Source of the DNA: an uncultured Ruminococcus sp.
GTDB taxonomy: Bacteria; Bacillota; Clostridia; Oscillospirales; Ruminococcaceae
DNA length: 64,000 nt
Assembly (NCBI GenBank): GCA_947627445.1
Contig: CANQWA010000003.1
Location: 1 to 64,000 of the forward strand
Direction of reading: 5' to 3'
Positions 43,081 to 53,839 of the stretch are shown in pieces (within the stretch, counting starts at the first letter, position 1; each line of letters starts with the position of its first letter). Under the pieces are notes generated by a model that saw only the letters and a list, made by a program, of their open reading frames with translations, was not told where the DNA came from and did not search any database. The position numbers were made by a program, and so were the translations under genes.

Positions 43081-43814
43081 AGAATATGTCATTTTTCCAA
43101 AAATTATTCGGAAAAGAAAACACACCCGAAAACGAGACGCCGGAGCAGCTGTTAGAACTGGCAGATCTGCTGGGCGTTCCGGTGACACCGCTGCCATCGT
43201 CTGAACCAGAAGCTTGCTGGAAATCTTATCAGCAGGCGGTTTTACGTGGAAGGCAGGAGGGCTTTACCCCAATCGTACTGCTGATGGACGATCTGCTGCT
43301 GGAAACCATGGAACTGAACGAAATCATAGAATCCCCCCAAACATATGACGGAAAGGCATGGCTGGAGCAGAAATATGCCGAGATCGTCGAATGGGTGGGA
43401 GAAGAAAATATGCCCTTTGATCCCCCGCAGCAAGAAACAGCCGGGATGCACCGCTTTATCTCTATGACCATGAACCAAGATGCCAAGGCGGTTCTGGCAG
43501 AGATCCCTACCCAAAATCCCTGGGAAGTGATTCGCTGGATTCCCTTCGGCGGCTGGAACGAATGCCCCATGCCGGAGGACATGATGCAAGTACTGGAATA
43601 CTGGTACAAGAAATACGGCGCAACGGTCGGCTGCATCAGCCATGATACCATGGAACTGGCCGTGCCCAATCCGGTCACAGAATCTGATGCACCAGAGCTG
43701 GCAAAAGAACAGTATGCCTTCTGCACGGATATTGTGAATCAGGGGGTAGGCTCCATCCCAGCGCTGGCAGAGGATCTGAAACAGTCCACCGTCTGGTTTT
43801 TCTGGTGGGACTAA
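43077..43814 (+). CDS. DUF4253 domain protein
   Basis: 245 residues. The C-terminal half has the DUF4253 pattern: WIPFGGWNECPMPEDMM, YKKYGATVGCISHDTMELAVPNP, EQYAFCTDIVNQGVG and the terminal VWFFWWD. No enzymatic role is known for the family. The N-terminus is an amphipathic SFFQKLFGKE segment plus an acidic stretch, and no signal peptide is present. It overlaps trmO by 4 bp and the following GTPase gene by one base (TAATG), so it is translated in step with both. Confidence 0.88.
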   Translation: MKNMSFFQKLFGKENTPENETPEQLLELADLLGVPVTPLPSSEPEACWKSYQQAVLRGRQEGFTPIVLLMDDLLLETMELNEIIESPQTYDGKAWLEQKYAEIVEWVGEENMPFDPPQQETAGMHRFISMTMNQDAKAVLAEIPTQNPWEVIRWIPFGGWNECPMPEDMMQVLEYWYKKYGATVGCISHDTMELAVPNPVTESDAPELAKEQYAFCTDIVNQGVGSIPALAEDLKQSTVWFFWWD

Positions 43815-46438
43815 TGGGCAGCGGAACAAAACGTTTGGTCATCGGCATCACTGCCCACGTAGATTCTGGAAAAACCACCTTGTCAGAGGCAATGCTCTAT
43901 ACTGCCGGTAAGCTCCGGAAACTGAGACGAGTGGATCATCAGACGGCATTTCTGGACACCCACCCCATGGAACGTGACCGGGGCATTACCATTTTTGCCC
44001 ATCCGGCGCTGATGCAGACCGGCGATGCTTCGCTGACCCTGCTGGATACCCCGGGACATGTGGATTTTTCCGCTGAAACCGAGCGCACCATGCAGGTGCT
44101 GGACTATGCCATTCTGGTCATCAGCGGGTCGGATGGGGTGCAAAGCCATACGGAAACACTGTGGCGGCTGATCAGGCGGTATCAAATCCCGGTGTTTCTC
44201 TTTGTCAACAAGATGGATCTGGACGGTGCAGACCAAAACGCTGTCATGGCGGAGCTCAAACAGCGGCTCAGTGAAGGGTGTACGGATTTTTCCCAGCCGG
44301 ACACCGAGACATTCTACGAAAATGTCGCACTCCTCAGCGACCAGCTGATGGAGACTTATCTGGAGAACGGCAGTATTTCGACAGAAAGCCTCTGCCGCAG
44401 CATTGCTGCCGGTGAGATCATTCCCTGTTATTTCGGTTCTGCCCTGAAACTGGAGGGCATAGAGTTCTTTCTGAAGGGACTGGAGAAATACACGCTGGAA
44501 CAGCCGGCTGCACCGGCATTCGGGGCAAAGGTGTTCAAAATCGCTGCCGATGAAAAGGGCAGCCGTCTGACCTATCTGAAAATTACCGGAGGTACGCTTC
44601 GGGTGCGGGACAGTGTGACATATACCGGAACAGACGGTGCAGCGCTGACGGAAAAAGTCAGTCAGATCCGGTTTTATGACGGTGCAAAATTCCACACAGA
44701 GGAAGCAGCCGAACCCGGCATGTTCTGCGCCGTCACCGGGCTGAGCCGTACCTTTGCCGGACAAGGTCTGGGCGGGGAGACAGATGCCGCAAAGCCCCTT
44801 CTCGAACCGGTGATGACCTATGCCGTGCGCTTGCCGGAAAAGGTTTCCGCCGCAGATGCCATGAAGCAGCTGCTAAAACTCACAGAGGAAGACCCAGCTC
44901 TGCACATGGTCTGGAACGAGGCGCTCCAGGAAATCCATGTGCAGCCGATGGGAGAGGTGCAGCTGGAGATTCTGCAAAAACTGATTGCAGAGCGGTTTGG
45001 CTATCATGTGACCTTTGATCAGGGACACATCGCCTATCAAGAAACGATTGCGGCACCCGTGGAGGGCGTGGGGCATTATGAGCCATTGTGCCATTACGCC
45101 GAGGTACACCTGCTGTTAGAGCCGCTTCCTCCAGGGAAGGGGCTGATATTTGCCTCAGATTGCAGTGAAGATGATCTGGATCGGAACTGGCAGCGGCTAA
45201 TCCTGACGCATCTGACGGAGAAAACCCATCGGGGCGTGCTGACAGGTTCGCCGATTACGGATATGCGAATCACTCTGTGTGCCGGAAAAGCCCATCTGAA
45301 ACATACCGAGGGCGGCGATTTCCGACAGGCAACCTATCGTGCGGTGCGGTGCGGTCTGCGAAAGGCGAAAAGCGTTCTGTTAGAGCCATGGTATCACTTC
45401 GTGCTGGAACTTCCCACAGAGTGTGTGGGGAGAGCCATGACGGATATCCAGCAGATGCACGGCAGCTTTTCTGCACCGGAAATCCGGAAGGATCATGCGG
45501 TGATATGCGGCAGTGCGCCTGTTTCCGGCATGCACAGCTATCACAGAGAAGTCACCGGCTATACCCATGGGACAGGCAGGCTGATCTGCACCGTAAAAGG
45601 CTATGCTCCCTGTGAGGATGCGGACCGGGTGATTGCAGAAATGGGGTACGACTGCGATGCCGATGTGGAAAACACAGCAGATTCTGTGTTCTGCGCCCAC
45701 GGCGCCGGATTTGCCGTGAAGTGGAATGAAGTAGAACAGTATATGCATCTGCCTTCCTGTCTGAACCCTCCGCCGGAAAAAACAGCAAAGGAGAATATCC
45801 CCATGCAGCGCTCCGGCGGCAAAAGCTATGACAGCTTTGCCGAAGACAAAGAGCTGATGGCAATTTTCGAGCGCACTTACGGAAAGATCCACCGGGATTC
45901 CAGGCAGGCATTATACACGCCGAAAGAGGACATTCCGGTATACAAGAGCCAAAAAAATCCGTCCTACGATGGGACGGAATATGTCTTGGTGGACGGCTAT
46001 AACATCATCTTTGCCTGGGACGAGCTGAAAAAGCTGGCGGAGAACAATCTGGATGCCGCCAGAAGCCGCCTGACCCATATCCTGTGCAATTGCGGTTACC
46101 GTCAGTGCCGCCTGATCCTGGTGTTTGACGCATACAAGGTAAAGGGAAAGCCCCGAGAGGTAGAGCGTTTTCACAACATCGACATTGTCTACACAAAGGA
46201 AGCGGAAACAGCGGACGCCTATATCGAAAAGGCTGCCTATGCGCTGAGTCGGGACAACCGGGTTCGTGTCGCCACATCAGACGGCATGGAACAGCGAATT
46301 ATTCTGGGGCGCGGTGCGCTGCGCATTTCGGCAGAGGAATTTTTCCGTGAAGTAAAGCAGGCAGAGGAAGCAATCCGGGCATATGCGGCACAGATGAAGC
46401 AGGGGCGGAATACACCGCAGATGAAAGCCTTGGAATAA
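43814..46438 (+). CDS. TetM-like ribosomal-protection GTPase fused to a NYN (YacP-like) domain
   Basis: 874 residues. The first about 650 resemble EF-G/TetM-type GTPases: G1 AHVDSGKTTL, switch RDRGITIF, LDTPGHVDFS and VNKMDL, then EF-G domains II-V. After a linker, a YacP/NYN domain (about 715-840) begins VLVDGYNIIFAWDEL and contains VFDAYKVKG and DAYIEKAAYAL, typical of PIN-like nucleases acting on RNA. Such fusions are chromosomal in many Clostridia and should not be taken as proof of tetracycline resistance. The ATG overlaps the DUF4253 stop; an upstream GTG was rejected for lack of a ribosome site. Confidence 0.88.
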   Translation: MGSGTKRLVIGITAHVDSGKTTLSEAMLYTAGKLRKLRRVDHQTAFLDTHPMERDRGITIFAHPALMQTGDASLTLLDTPGHVDFSAETERTMQVLDYAILVISGSDGVQSHTETLWRLIRRYQIPVFLFVNKMDLDGADQNAVMAELKQRLSEGCTDFSQPDTETFYENVALLSDQLMETYLENGSISTESLCRSIAAGEIIPCYFGSALKLEGIEFFLKGLEKYTLEQPAAPAFGAKVFKIAADEKGSRLTYLKITGGTLRVRDSVTYTGTDGAALTEKVSQIRFYDGAKFHTEEAAEPGMFCAVTGLSRTFAGQGLGGETDAAKPLLEPVMTYAVRLPEKVSAADAMKQLLKLTEEDPALHMVWNEALQEIHVQPMGEVQLEILQKLIAERFGYHVTFDQGHIAYQETIAAPVEGVGHYEPLCHYAEVHLLLEPLPPGKGLIFASDCSEDDLDRNWQRLILTHLTEKTHRGVLTGSPITDMRITLCAGKAHLKHTEGGDFRQATYRAVRCGLRKAKSVLLEPWYHFVLELPTECVGRAMTDIQQMHGSFSAPEIRKDHAVICGSAPVSGMHSYHREVTGYTHGTGRLICTVKGYAPCEDADRVIAEMGYDCDADVENTADSVFCAHGAGFAVKWNEVEQYMHLPSCLNPPPEKTAKENIPMQRSGGKSYDSFAEDKELMAIFERTYGKIHRDSRQALYTPKEDIPVYKSQKNPSYDGTEYVLVDGYNIIFAWDELKKLAENNLDAARSRLTHILCNCGYRQCRLILVFDAYKVKGKPREVERFHNIDIVYTKEAETADAYIEKAAYALSRDNRVRVATSDGMEQRIILGRGALRISAEEFFREVKQAEEAIRAYAAQMKQGRNTPQMKALE

Positions 46439-46452
46439 GAACTTGTTCTCAC
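46439..46452. repeat. Solitary family B end after the GTPase-NYN stop
   Basis: AGAACTTGTTCTCA follows the stop TAA immediately and matches the left terminal repeat of element B (32019-32032). No further B sequence follows. It may be a remnant or chance. Confidence 0.4.
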
Positions 46453-46458
46453 AACCCC

Positions 46459-46896
46459 TCAGGCATACCGGTCACGCTGGATGACAGCCAGTTCATCACA
46501 GCGTTCGTTTTCCGGATGACCGGCATGCCCTTTGACCCAGATAAAGGTGACCTGATGTGTTTTCAGAAGAGGCAGCAGGCGTTCCCACAAATCCACGTTG
46601 AGAGCGGGCTTTTTGTCAGATTTCATCCAGCCCCGTTTCTGCCAGCCGTAGACCCAGCCCTTCGTGATGCTGTCTACGACATATTTGCTGTCGGTAGTCA
46701 GCGTGACCTGACATGGCTCTTTCAGGGCGGACAGTGCAGCAATAACGCCGGAAAGTTCCATGCGGTTGTTGGTGGTTTCGGCTGCGCCGCCGGAGAGTTC
46801 TTTTTCGGCTGACCCATAGCGGAGAATGGCACCCCAGCCCCCCGGTCCGGGGTTGCCGCTGCATGCGCCATCGGTGAAGATCTGGACGGATTTCAT
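46459..46896 (-). CDS. rnhA: Ribonuclease HI
   Basis: 145 residues. [20 protein letters not shown] carries the first catalytic Asp; [13 protein letters not shown] (Glu), [10 protein letters not shown] (Asp) and the final [18 protein letters not shown] (His/Asp) complete the RNase HI active site. It degrades RNA in RNA-DNA hybrids. It is convergent with the GTPase-NYN gene (20 bp apart) and diverges from the solute-binding protein gene. An excellent promoter lies upstream. Confidence 0.97.
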   Translation of the reverse strand: MKSVQIFTDGACSGNPGPGGWGAILRYGSAEKELSGGAAETTNNRMELSGVIAALSALKEPCQVTLTTDSKYVVDSITKGWVYGWQKRGWMKSDKKPALNVDLWERLLPLLKTHQVTFIWVKGHAGHPENERCDELAVIQRDRYA

Positions 46897-46943
46897 GAGA
46901 ATGTCTCCTTTTTGGAATGTGGGAACTGGTTCTGAATGATATT

Positions 46944-46972
46944 ATTATACTATAGAACCCTGAAAAAATCAA
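46944..46972 (-). promoter_or_regulatory. Promoter of rnhA
   Basis: On the minus strand TTGATT, 17 bases, TATAAT, about 50 bp above the ATG. Confidence 0.8.
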
Positions 46973-47053
46973 GTGCTAAAAGTCTGCTTGGCATCTTCAG
47001 ACCGCCGTCTTCCCGAAATTTTTGTGGATTCCGCACTTTTTCTTCCCGCAGTG

Positions 47054-47082
47054 TTGACGAATTTGATCTTTTGTGCTATAAT
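47054..47082 (+). promoter_or_regulatory. Promoter of the solute-binding protein gene
   Basis: TTGACG, 17 bases, TATAAT; leader of about 37 nt with GGAGG. Confidence 0.85.
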
Positions 47083-47125
47083 AAAGGCAACACGCCCAAG
47101 TTTCCAAAAGGAGGTTATCCAAGCC

Positions 47126-48592
47126 ATGAAAAAATTAACCCGCATTCTCGCTGTGCTTTCCGCTCTGGCTATGACCGGCATCGTATTTGCCGGCTGCGGC
47201 GACAGCAAAAGCAGCTCTTCTTCAGAATCCTCTTCAGAAGATTCCCTGTATAAAGAAAAGGACGATATTGAGGTAAATGCTTCCGCTGTAGACGATCTGA
47301 TCGCCGGTGATCCGGATATCCAGGGACAGTCCATCTACTGGCTGAGCTACTACGACCTGAACCCGACCAATAACCAGGACAGAAGCGTTGCACTATCCCT
47401 CTTTGAGGACAAGTACGGCGCAAAGGTGGAATATATTTCCTGTACATCCGAGAATAAGTTCGACACCCTCGCAAGCCGTATTCTGGGCGATGACCCGGTG
47501 GATATGTTTGCCTATGAATGGGATGCTGTGCCCAACGGCGTTACCAAAGATCAGTACCAACCTCTGGACGATTATATCGATCTGGATGACGAGATCTGGG
47601 ATGATATGTCCGATGTTATCGACATGTTTGCCTATAAAGGAAAGCACTATGTGGTGCCTTATTGCTTATCAGATCCCCTGCTGATTACATACAGCCGCTC
47701 TCTCTGTGAGGAAAATGGTCTGGATGACCCGCTGGAGTTGTACGAGGACGGTGACTGGGACTGGGATCATTTCATGGATATGATGAAAACCTTTGTCTCT
47801 CATGCCGAGGACGGACAAACACGCTATGGCATCAACGGTTGGTTCGGTCAGGCAATGGTACAATCCACTGGTGAAACCTTTGTGAACTATGACGGCACCA
47901 CCTTTACCAATAACATCACCAGCCCCAAAATTGAAGAAGCGGAAGGCGTCATGGAAGAGATCATGAGCCTGAATATGTACGACCCCACCTGGTACGGCTA
48001 TCTGCCGGAGGACAACTCTGTGCTGTTTTTTGCCATGGCGGACTGGGCGCTGGGTACATCGAACCTGAAGCATGAACCCGATCCGGAGATCGATGAAGAC
48101 GGCTATGTGAAGGAAAATGATCTGATGATCGTACCCTTTCCCAAGGCAAACGATGCAGACGAGTATTATCTGAACTGCAACTTCGGCGCAAAGATGCTGG
48201 TAAAGGGTTCTGACAAGGGCGATGCAGTGGCTGCATACATCAAGTGCGAGCGTCTGGCAGCCATGATGGACGAATACCAGGAGACTGCCAAGGCAAAGGC
48301 GATCATTCCCGAGAAAAATGCTCAGGGCAAGCTGAAATCCTATGTCACAGAAGAACAGTACGATGCTTTGCAGGAATATAAAGACCCCAGCAACATCACA
48401 CCAGTATTTGACTTCGGCTATGGCATGGGCAGCAGAATGTACGGTGACGGCGAATACACCTATGAGACCAGAGGCGTCATGGACAATCTGACCAGCGCAC
48501 TGCTCAACGGGGAAAAGGATTCGTGGGCTGTGCTCCGTGATGAATGGGCTGCTGTCATCGACGAGGTTCTCAGTGACTTTAACAGCAAGTAA
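47126..48592 (+). CDS. Extracellular solute-binding lipoprotein (ABC sugar-type)
   Basis: 488 residues. The signal peptide ends FAGC (lipobox), followed by a Ser/Glu linker and a family-1-type solute-binding fold (SRILGDDPVDMFAYEWDAVPNG, YKGKHYVVPYCLSDPLLITYS). The protein is very acidic and rich in Trp and Tyr, as for oligosaccharide binders. No permease or ATPase gene is near, so its membrane partners must lie elsewhere. AGGAGG precedes the ATG. It ends near a family A hairpin and a terminator. Confidence 0.88.
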   Translation: MKKLTRILAVLSALAMTGIVFAGCGDSKSSSSSESSSEDSLYKEKDDIEVNASAVDDLIAGDPDIQGQSIYWLSYYDLNPTNNQDRSVALSLFEDKYGAKVEYISCTSENKFDTLASRILGDDPVDMFAYEWDAVPNGVTKDQYQPLDDYIDLDDEIWDDMSDVIDMFAYKGKHYVVPYCLSDPLLITYSRSLCEENGLDDPLELYEDGDWDWDHFMDMMKTFVSHAEDGQTRYGINGWFGQAMVQSTGETFVNYDGTTFTNNITSPKIEEAEGVMEEIMSLNMYDPTWYGYLPEDNSVLFFAMADWALGTSNLKHEPDPEIDEDGYVKENDLMIVPFPKANDADEYYLNCNFGAKMLVKGSDKGDAVAAYIKCERLAAMMDEYQETAKAKAIIPEKNAQGKLKSYVTEEQYDALQEYKDPSNITPVFDFGYGMGSRMYGDGEYTYETRGVMDNLTSALLNGEKDSWAVLRDEWAAVIDEVLSDFNSK

Positions 48593-48605
48593 TCCGAAAT
48601 TTCTT

Positions 48606-48653
48606 GGGCAAACCCGTACAAAGCCGATAGGCGCTCTTTGTGCGGGTCTGCCC
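48606..48653. repeat. Family A element, short copy (A7)
   Basis: GGGCAAACCCGTACAAAG (48606-48623) and CTTTGTGCGGGTCTGCCC (48636-48653) form an 18-bp near-perfect stem 13 bp after the solute-binding protein stop. Confidence 0.8.
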
Positions 48654-48675
48654 TTAGAATCGCATCACAAAAAAG

Positions 48676-48708
48676 AAAGCACTGCGTGGAGATCATCGCA
48701 GTGCTTTT
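48676..48708 (+). terminator. Terminator of the solute-binding protein gene
   Basis: Stem AAAGCACTGCG/CGCAGTGCTTT followed by TTGGTGTTT. Confidence 0.7.
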
Positions 48709-48740
48709 GGTGTTTCTGGAGAATGGCGGAGAAACAGCTT

Positions 48741-48857
48741 CTGACACTACTCCTCCAAAATCCGATAGAACATCGGATTTTGGAGGAACGCCTGCTGCGC
48801 AGGCACCAATCGGCTTGCCAGACGGACGCCTGCGCATTCGTGTCAACACACCTTAGT
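48741..48857. repeat. Family C element (C1) running into the metG stop codon
   Basis: CTGACACTA at the left and CGTGTCAACACACCTTA at the right are partial inverted ends. The inside has a perfect 16-bp stem (TCCTCCAAAATCCGAT at 48751-48766, mirrored at 48772-48787) and a second hairpin CCTGC/GCAGG. A close copy is at 60188-60260. The right end coincides with the metG stop. Confidence 0.75.
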
Positions 48858-50805
48858 GAATTTTTGCACCAACTGGCAGAGAATCATCCGGGAAGATGAC
48901 CCGGACATTGCCGTCCGGTGTATCTGCCGCACAGATCATACCGTTGCTCTCCACGCCGCAGAGCGTTGCAGCCTTGAGATTTGCCACCAGCATAATCTTC
49001 TTGCCAATCAAATCTTCCGGTGCATACCACGGGGCAATGCCGGAGACAACTTGTCTGCCGCCCATGCCGTCATCCAGCTGAAGCTTCAGGAGCTTCTTGG
49101 ATTTCTTGATCTTTTCGCAGGCAACGACCTTTGCCACACGAAGATCGGTCTGGGCAAATATCTCCATGCCGATCTCTTTTGCCAGAGGCTCGGGGGTATA
49201 TGCCGGTTCAGCGGATTCTTCTTTGGGCTGTGCGTCCAGGATCATCTGGTTCAGGGCTTCGATCTCCTGATCCACATCAATTCTGGGGAAGAGCATGTCT
49301 CCCTTCTGAACGGTCACAGCTGCTGAAAGCTTGCCGAAAGTGTCCATGGTGTCATAGGCAACATCGCTCTCATCTGCACCGATCTGCACCCATACCTTGG
49401 GCATGGTCTCCGGCATGAATGCGCTCAGAGGAATGGAGATCATGCGAATGGTTTCCAACAAATTGTACAGCACGGTCGCCAGACGGGGCCGATTGGCTTC
49501 ATCCCGTGCCAGAATCCACGGAGCAGTTTCGTCGATATATTTATTGGCACGGGAAACAACCTGAAAAATCTCCGCCAACATCAGATTCAGCTGTGTATTG
49601 TCCAGCAGTTTCTCCAGCTTTCCCCGAAGGCTGACAGCTGCGGCGATCAGCGCATCGTCAAATTCACCGGGCTGACGTTCTTCTGGCAGAGTACCGCCGA
49701 AATATTTCTCTGCCATTGCCACGGTACGGGAAACCAGATTGCCCAGACCGTTTGCCAGATCCGAATTGATGCGGTTTATCATGATCTCGTTGGAGAAAGA
49801 ACTGTCCGCACCCAGCGCCATTTCCCGGAGAATGTGATAGCGGATGGCGTCTGCGCCGTAGCGGTCTGCCAGCAGAAACGGATCGACGACGTTGCCCAAG
49901 GATTTGGACATTTTCTGTCCGTTGAAAGTGATCCAGCCGTGAACTGCCAGATGTTTGGGCAGAGGCAGTTCCAGTGCCATGAGCATTGCCGGCCATATGA
50001 TGGCGTGAAAGCGCATGATATCCTTTGCCACCATATGCACATCTGCGGGCCAGTATGAAGAAAAATCGCTGTAAGTGTTGTTCGCATAGCCCAGGGCGCT
50101 GATATAGTTGGACAGGGCATCGATCCAGACATAGACCACATGCTTGTCGTCAAATGTCACCGGAATGCCCCATTGGAACGAGGTACGGGACACACACAGA
50201 TCTTCCAGACCCGGACGGATGAAGTTATTGACCAACTCCAGGGCACGGTTTTTCGGCTGGAGATAATCGGTTTCCGTCAGCAGCTTTTCGATGCGGTCTG
50301 CAAAGGGAGACATTTTCATGAAGTATGCCTCTTCCTTTGCCTCAGTGACCTCACGGTGACATTCGGGGCAGCAGCCGTTTTCGTCCAGCTGGGATTCTGT
50401 CCAGAAGCTCTCACAGGGGGTGCAGTATTTTCCGGTATATTCCCCTTTGTAGATATAGCCCTTGTCGTACAGGTCTTTGAAGATCTTCTGTACCGTCTCA
50501 ATATGATAAGCATCCGTGGTGCGGATATAGCGGTCATAGCTGACGTTCATGCGCTTCCAGAGTTTTTGGAAAACGGCAACGATCTCGTCGACATATTCCT
50601 TAGGGGTAACACCCTTTTCGGCGGCTTTCTGTTCGATTTTTTGACCATGCTCGTCTGTTCCGGTGAGGAATAGGACATCATAGCCCTGCATTCGCCTCAG
50701 CCGTGCAATAGAATCGCAGGCGACTGTGGTATAGCAGTGCCCGATATGGGGATTTCCCGACGGATAATAGATCGGGGTAGTGATGTAATACGGCTTTTTT
50801 GACAT
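48853..50805 (-). CDS. metG: Methionyl-tRNA synthetase
   Basis: 650 residues, the long form. The N-terminal class I core has HIGH after SGNPHIGH, a zinc knuckle CTPC...CPEC (near 127-150) and KMSKSLGN in the middle. A C-terminal EMAP/OB tRNA-binding domain begins FAQTDLRVAKVVACEKI. It charges tRNA-Met. GGAGG precedes the ATG at 50805; upstream codons in frame have no ribosome site. The last codon and stop (CAC TAA) touch the end of repeat C1. The leader is too short for a T-box or SAM riboswitch. Confidence 0.97.
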   Translation of the reverse strand: MSKKPYYITTPIYYPSGNPHIGHCYTTVACDSIARLRRMQGYDVLFLTGTDEHGQKIEQKAAEKGVTPKEYVDEIVAVFQKLWKRMNVSYDRYIRTTDAYHIETVQKIFKDLYDKGYIYKGEYTGKYCTPCESFWTESQLDENGCCPECHREVTEAKEEAYFMKMSPFADRIEKLLTETDYLQPKNRALELVNNFIRPGLEDLCVSRTSFQWGIPVTFDDKHVVYVWIDALSNYISALGYANNTYSDFSSYWPADVHMVAKDIMRFHAIIWPAMLMALELPLPKHLAVHGWITFNGQKMSKSLGNVVDPFLLADRYGADAIRYHILREMALGADSSFSNEIMINRINSDLANGLGNLVSRTVAMAEKYFGGTLPEERQPGEFDDALIAAAVSLRGKLEKLLDNTQLNLMLAEIFQVVSRANKYIDETAPWILARDEANRPRLATVLYNLLETIRMISIPLSAFMPETMPKVWVQIGADESDVAYDTMDTFGKLSAAVTVQKGDMLFPRIDVDQEIEALNQMILDAQPKEESAEPAYTPEPLAKEIGMEIFAQTDLRVAKVVACEKIKKSKKLLKLQLDDGMGGRQVVSGIAPWYAPEDLIGKKIMLVANLKAATLCGVESNGMICAADTPDGNVRVIFPDDSLPVGAKIH

Positions 50806-50856
50806 ACAAAGCTCCTCCTTATGCGTGGTTGATGCCCTTGGACGGGCTGTATTTTT

Positions 50857-50885
50857 ATTATACCATATTTTTGGCGATTTGTCAC
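50857..50885 (-). promoter_or_regulatory. Promoter of metG
   Basis: On the minus strand GTGACA, 17 bases, TATAAT with extended TGG; about 45 nt leader. Confidence 0.8.
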
Positions 50886-50963
50886 GGTTTTTTTTGCGAA
50901 TAAAAATGATGAGAAATTGCAAAAATCTGGGAAAATTTTATTATGAATTTTGCATATAAATTA

Positions 50964-50992
50964 TTGACAATTGGATGGAATTATGATATAAT
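50964..50992 (+). promoter_or_regulatory. Perfect-consensus promoter of the dockerin protein gene
   Basis: TTGACA, 17 bases, TATAAT with no mismatch. The leader is about 115 nt and AT-rich. Confidence 0.9.
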
Positions 50993-51114
50993 AATAATAT
51001 CATATTGTCCGTTCTATTTTTATCTTTAATGGAGGTGCATACAGAACCGCAAGAAAATTCCCATTCTATTGGATCAACCAAAATTATTGATTTTGACGAA
51101 AGGATTGTGATTTT

Positions 51115-53633
<2,519 letters not shown>

Positions 53634-53639
53634 CCTATC

Positions 53640-53685
53640 GGCAACACCGCACCAAAAACGCCTGGCGGCTTTGCACGGTGTTGCC
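53640..53685. repeat. Family A element, short copy (A8)
   Basis: GGCAACACCGCACCAAA and TTTGCACGGTGTTGCC form a hairpin 7 bp after the eno stop, which may act as terminator. Confidence 0.75.
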
Positions 53686-53776
53686 CATATCATCCAGGTA
53701 AAATGAAAGGACAGTGCTTCCATCACTGCCCTTTCTTTTTTCTTTTGAACAATCCGAAAATCTTGCCGGAAAAAAC

Positions 53777-53805
53777 TTGCTATTTTTTCTGCCGTATGTT
53801 ATAAT
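53777..53805 (+). promoter_or_regulatory. Promoter of the GH42 gene
   Basis: TTGCTA, 17 bases, TATAAT; leader about 28 nt with AAAGGAG. Confidence 0.75.
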
Positions 53806-53839
53806 ATGCTCATATAAACAGGGCAAAGGAGCGATTTTT

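Noticed and set aside
43814..46438. Tetracycline resistance gene tet(M/O/W)
   Set aside because: The GTPase part is TetM-like, but the protein is fused to a NYN domain and embedded in a coupled chromosomal operon without mobile features. A resistance label is not supported.
50806..50862. T-box or SAM riboswitch ahead of metG (and likewise for ilvE and gltX)
   Set aside because: The leaders are only about 45-70 nt, or the gene is internal to an operon. There is no room for these RNAs and no T-box-like core was seen.
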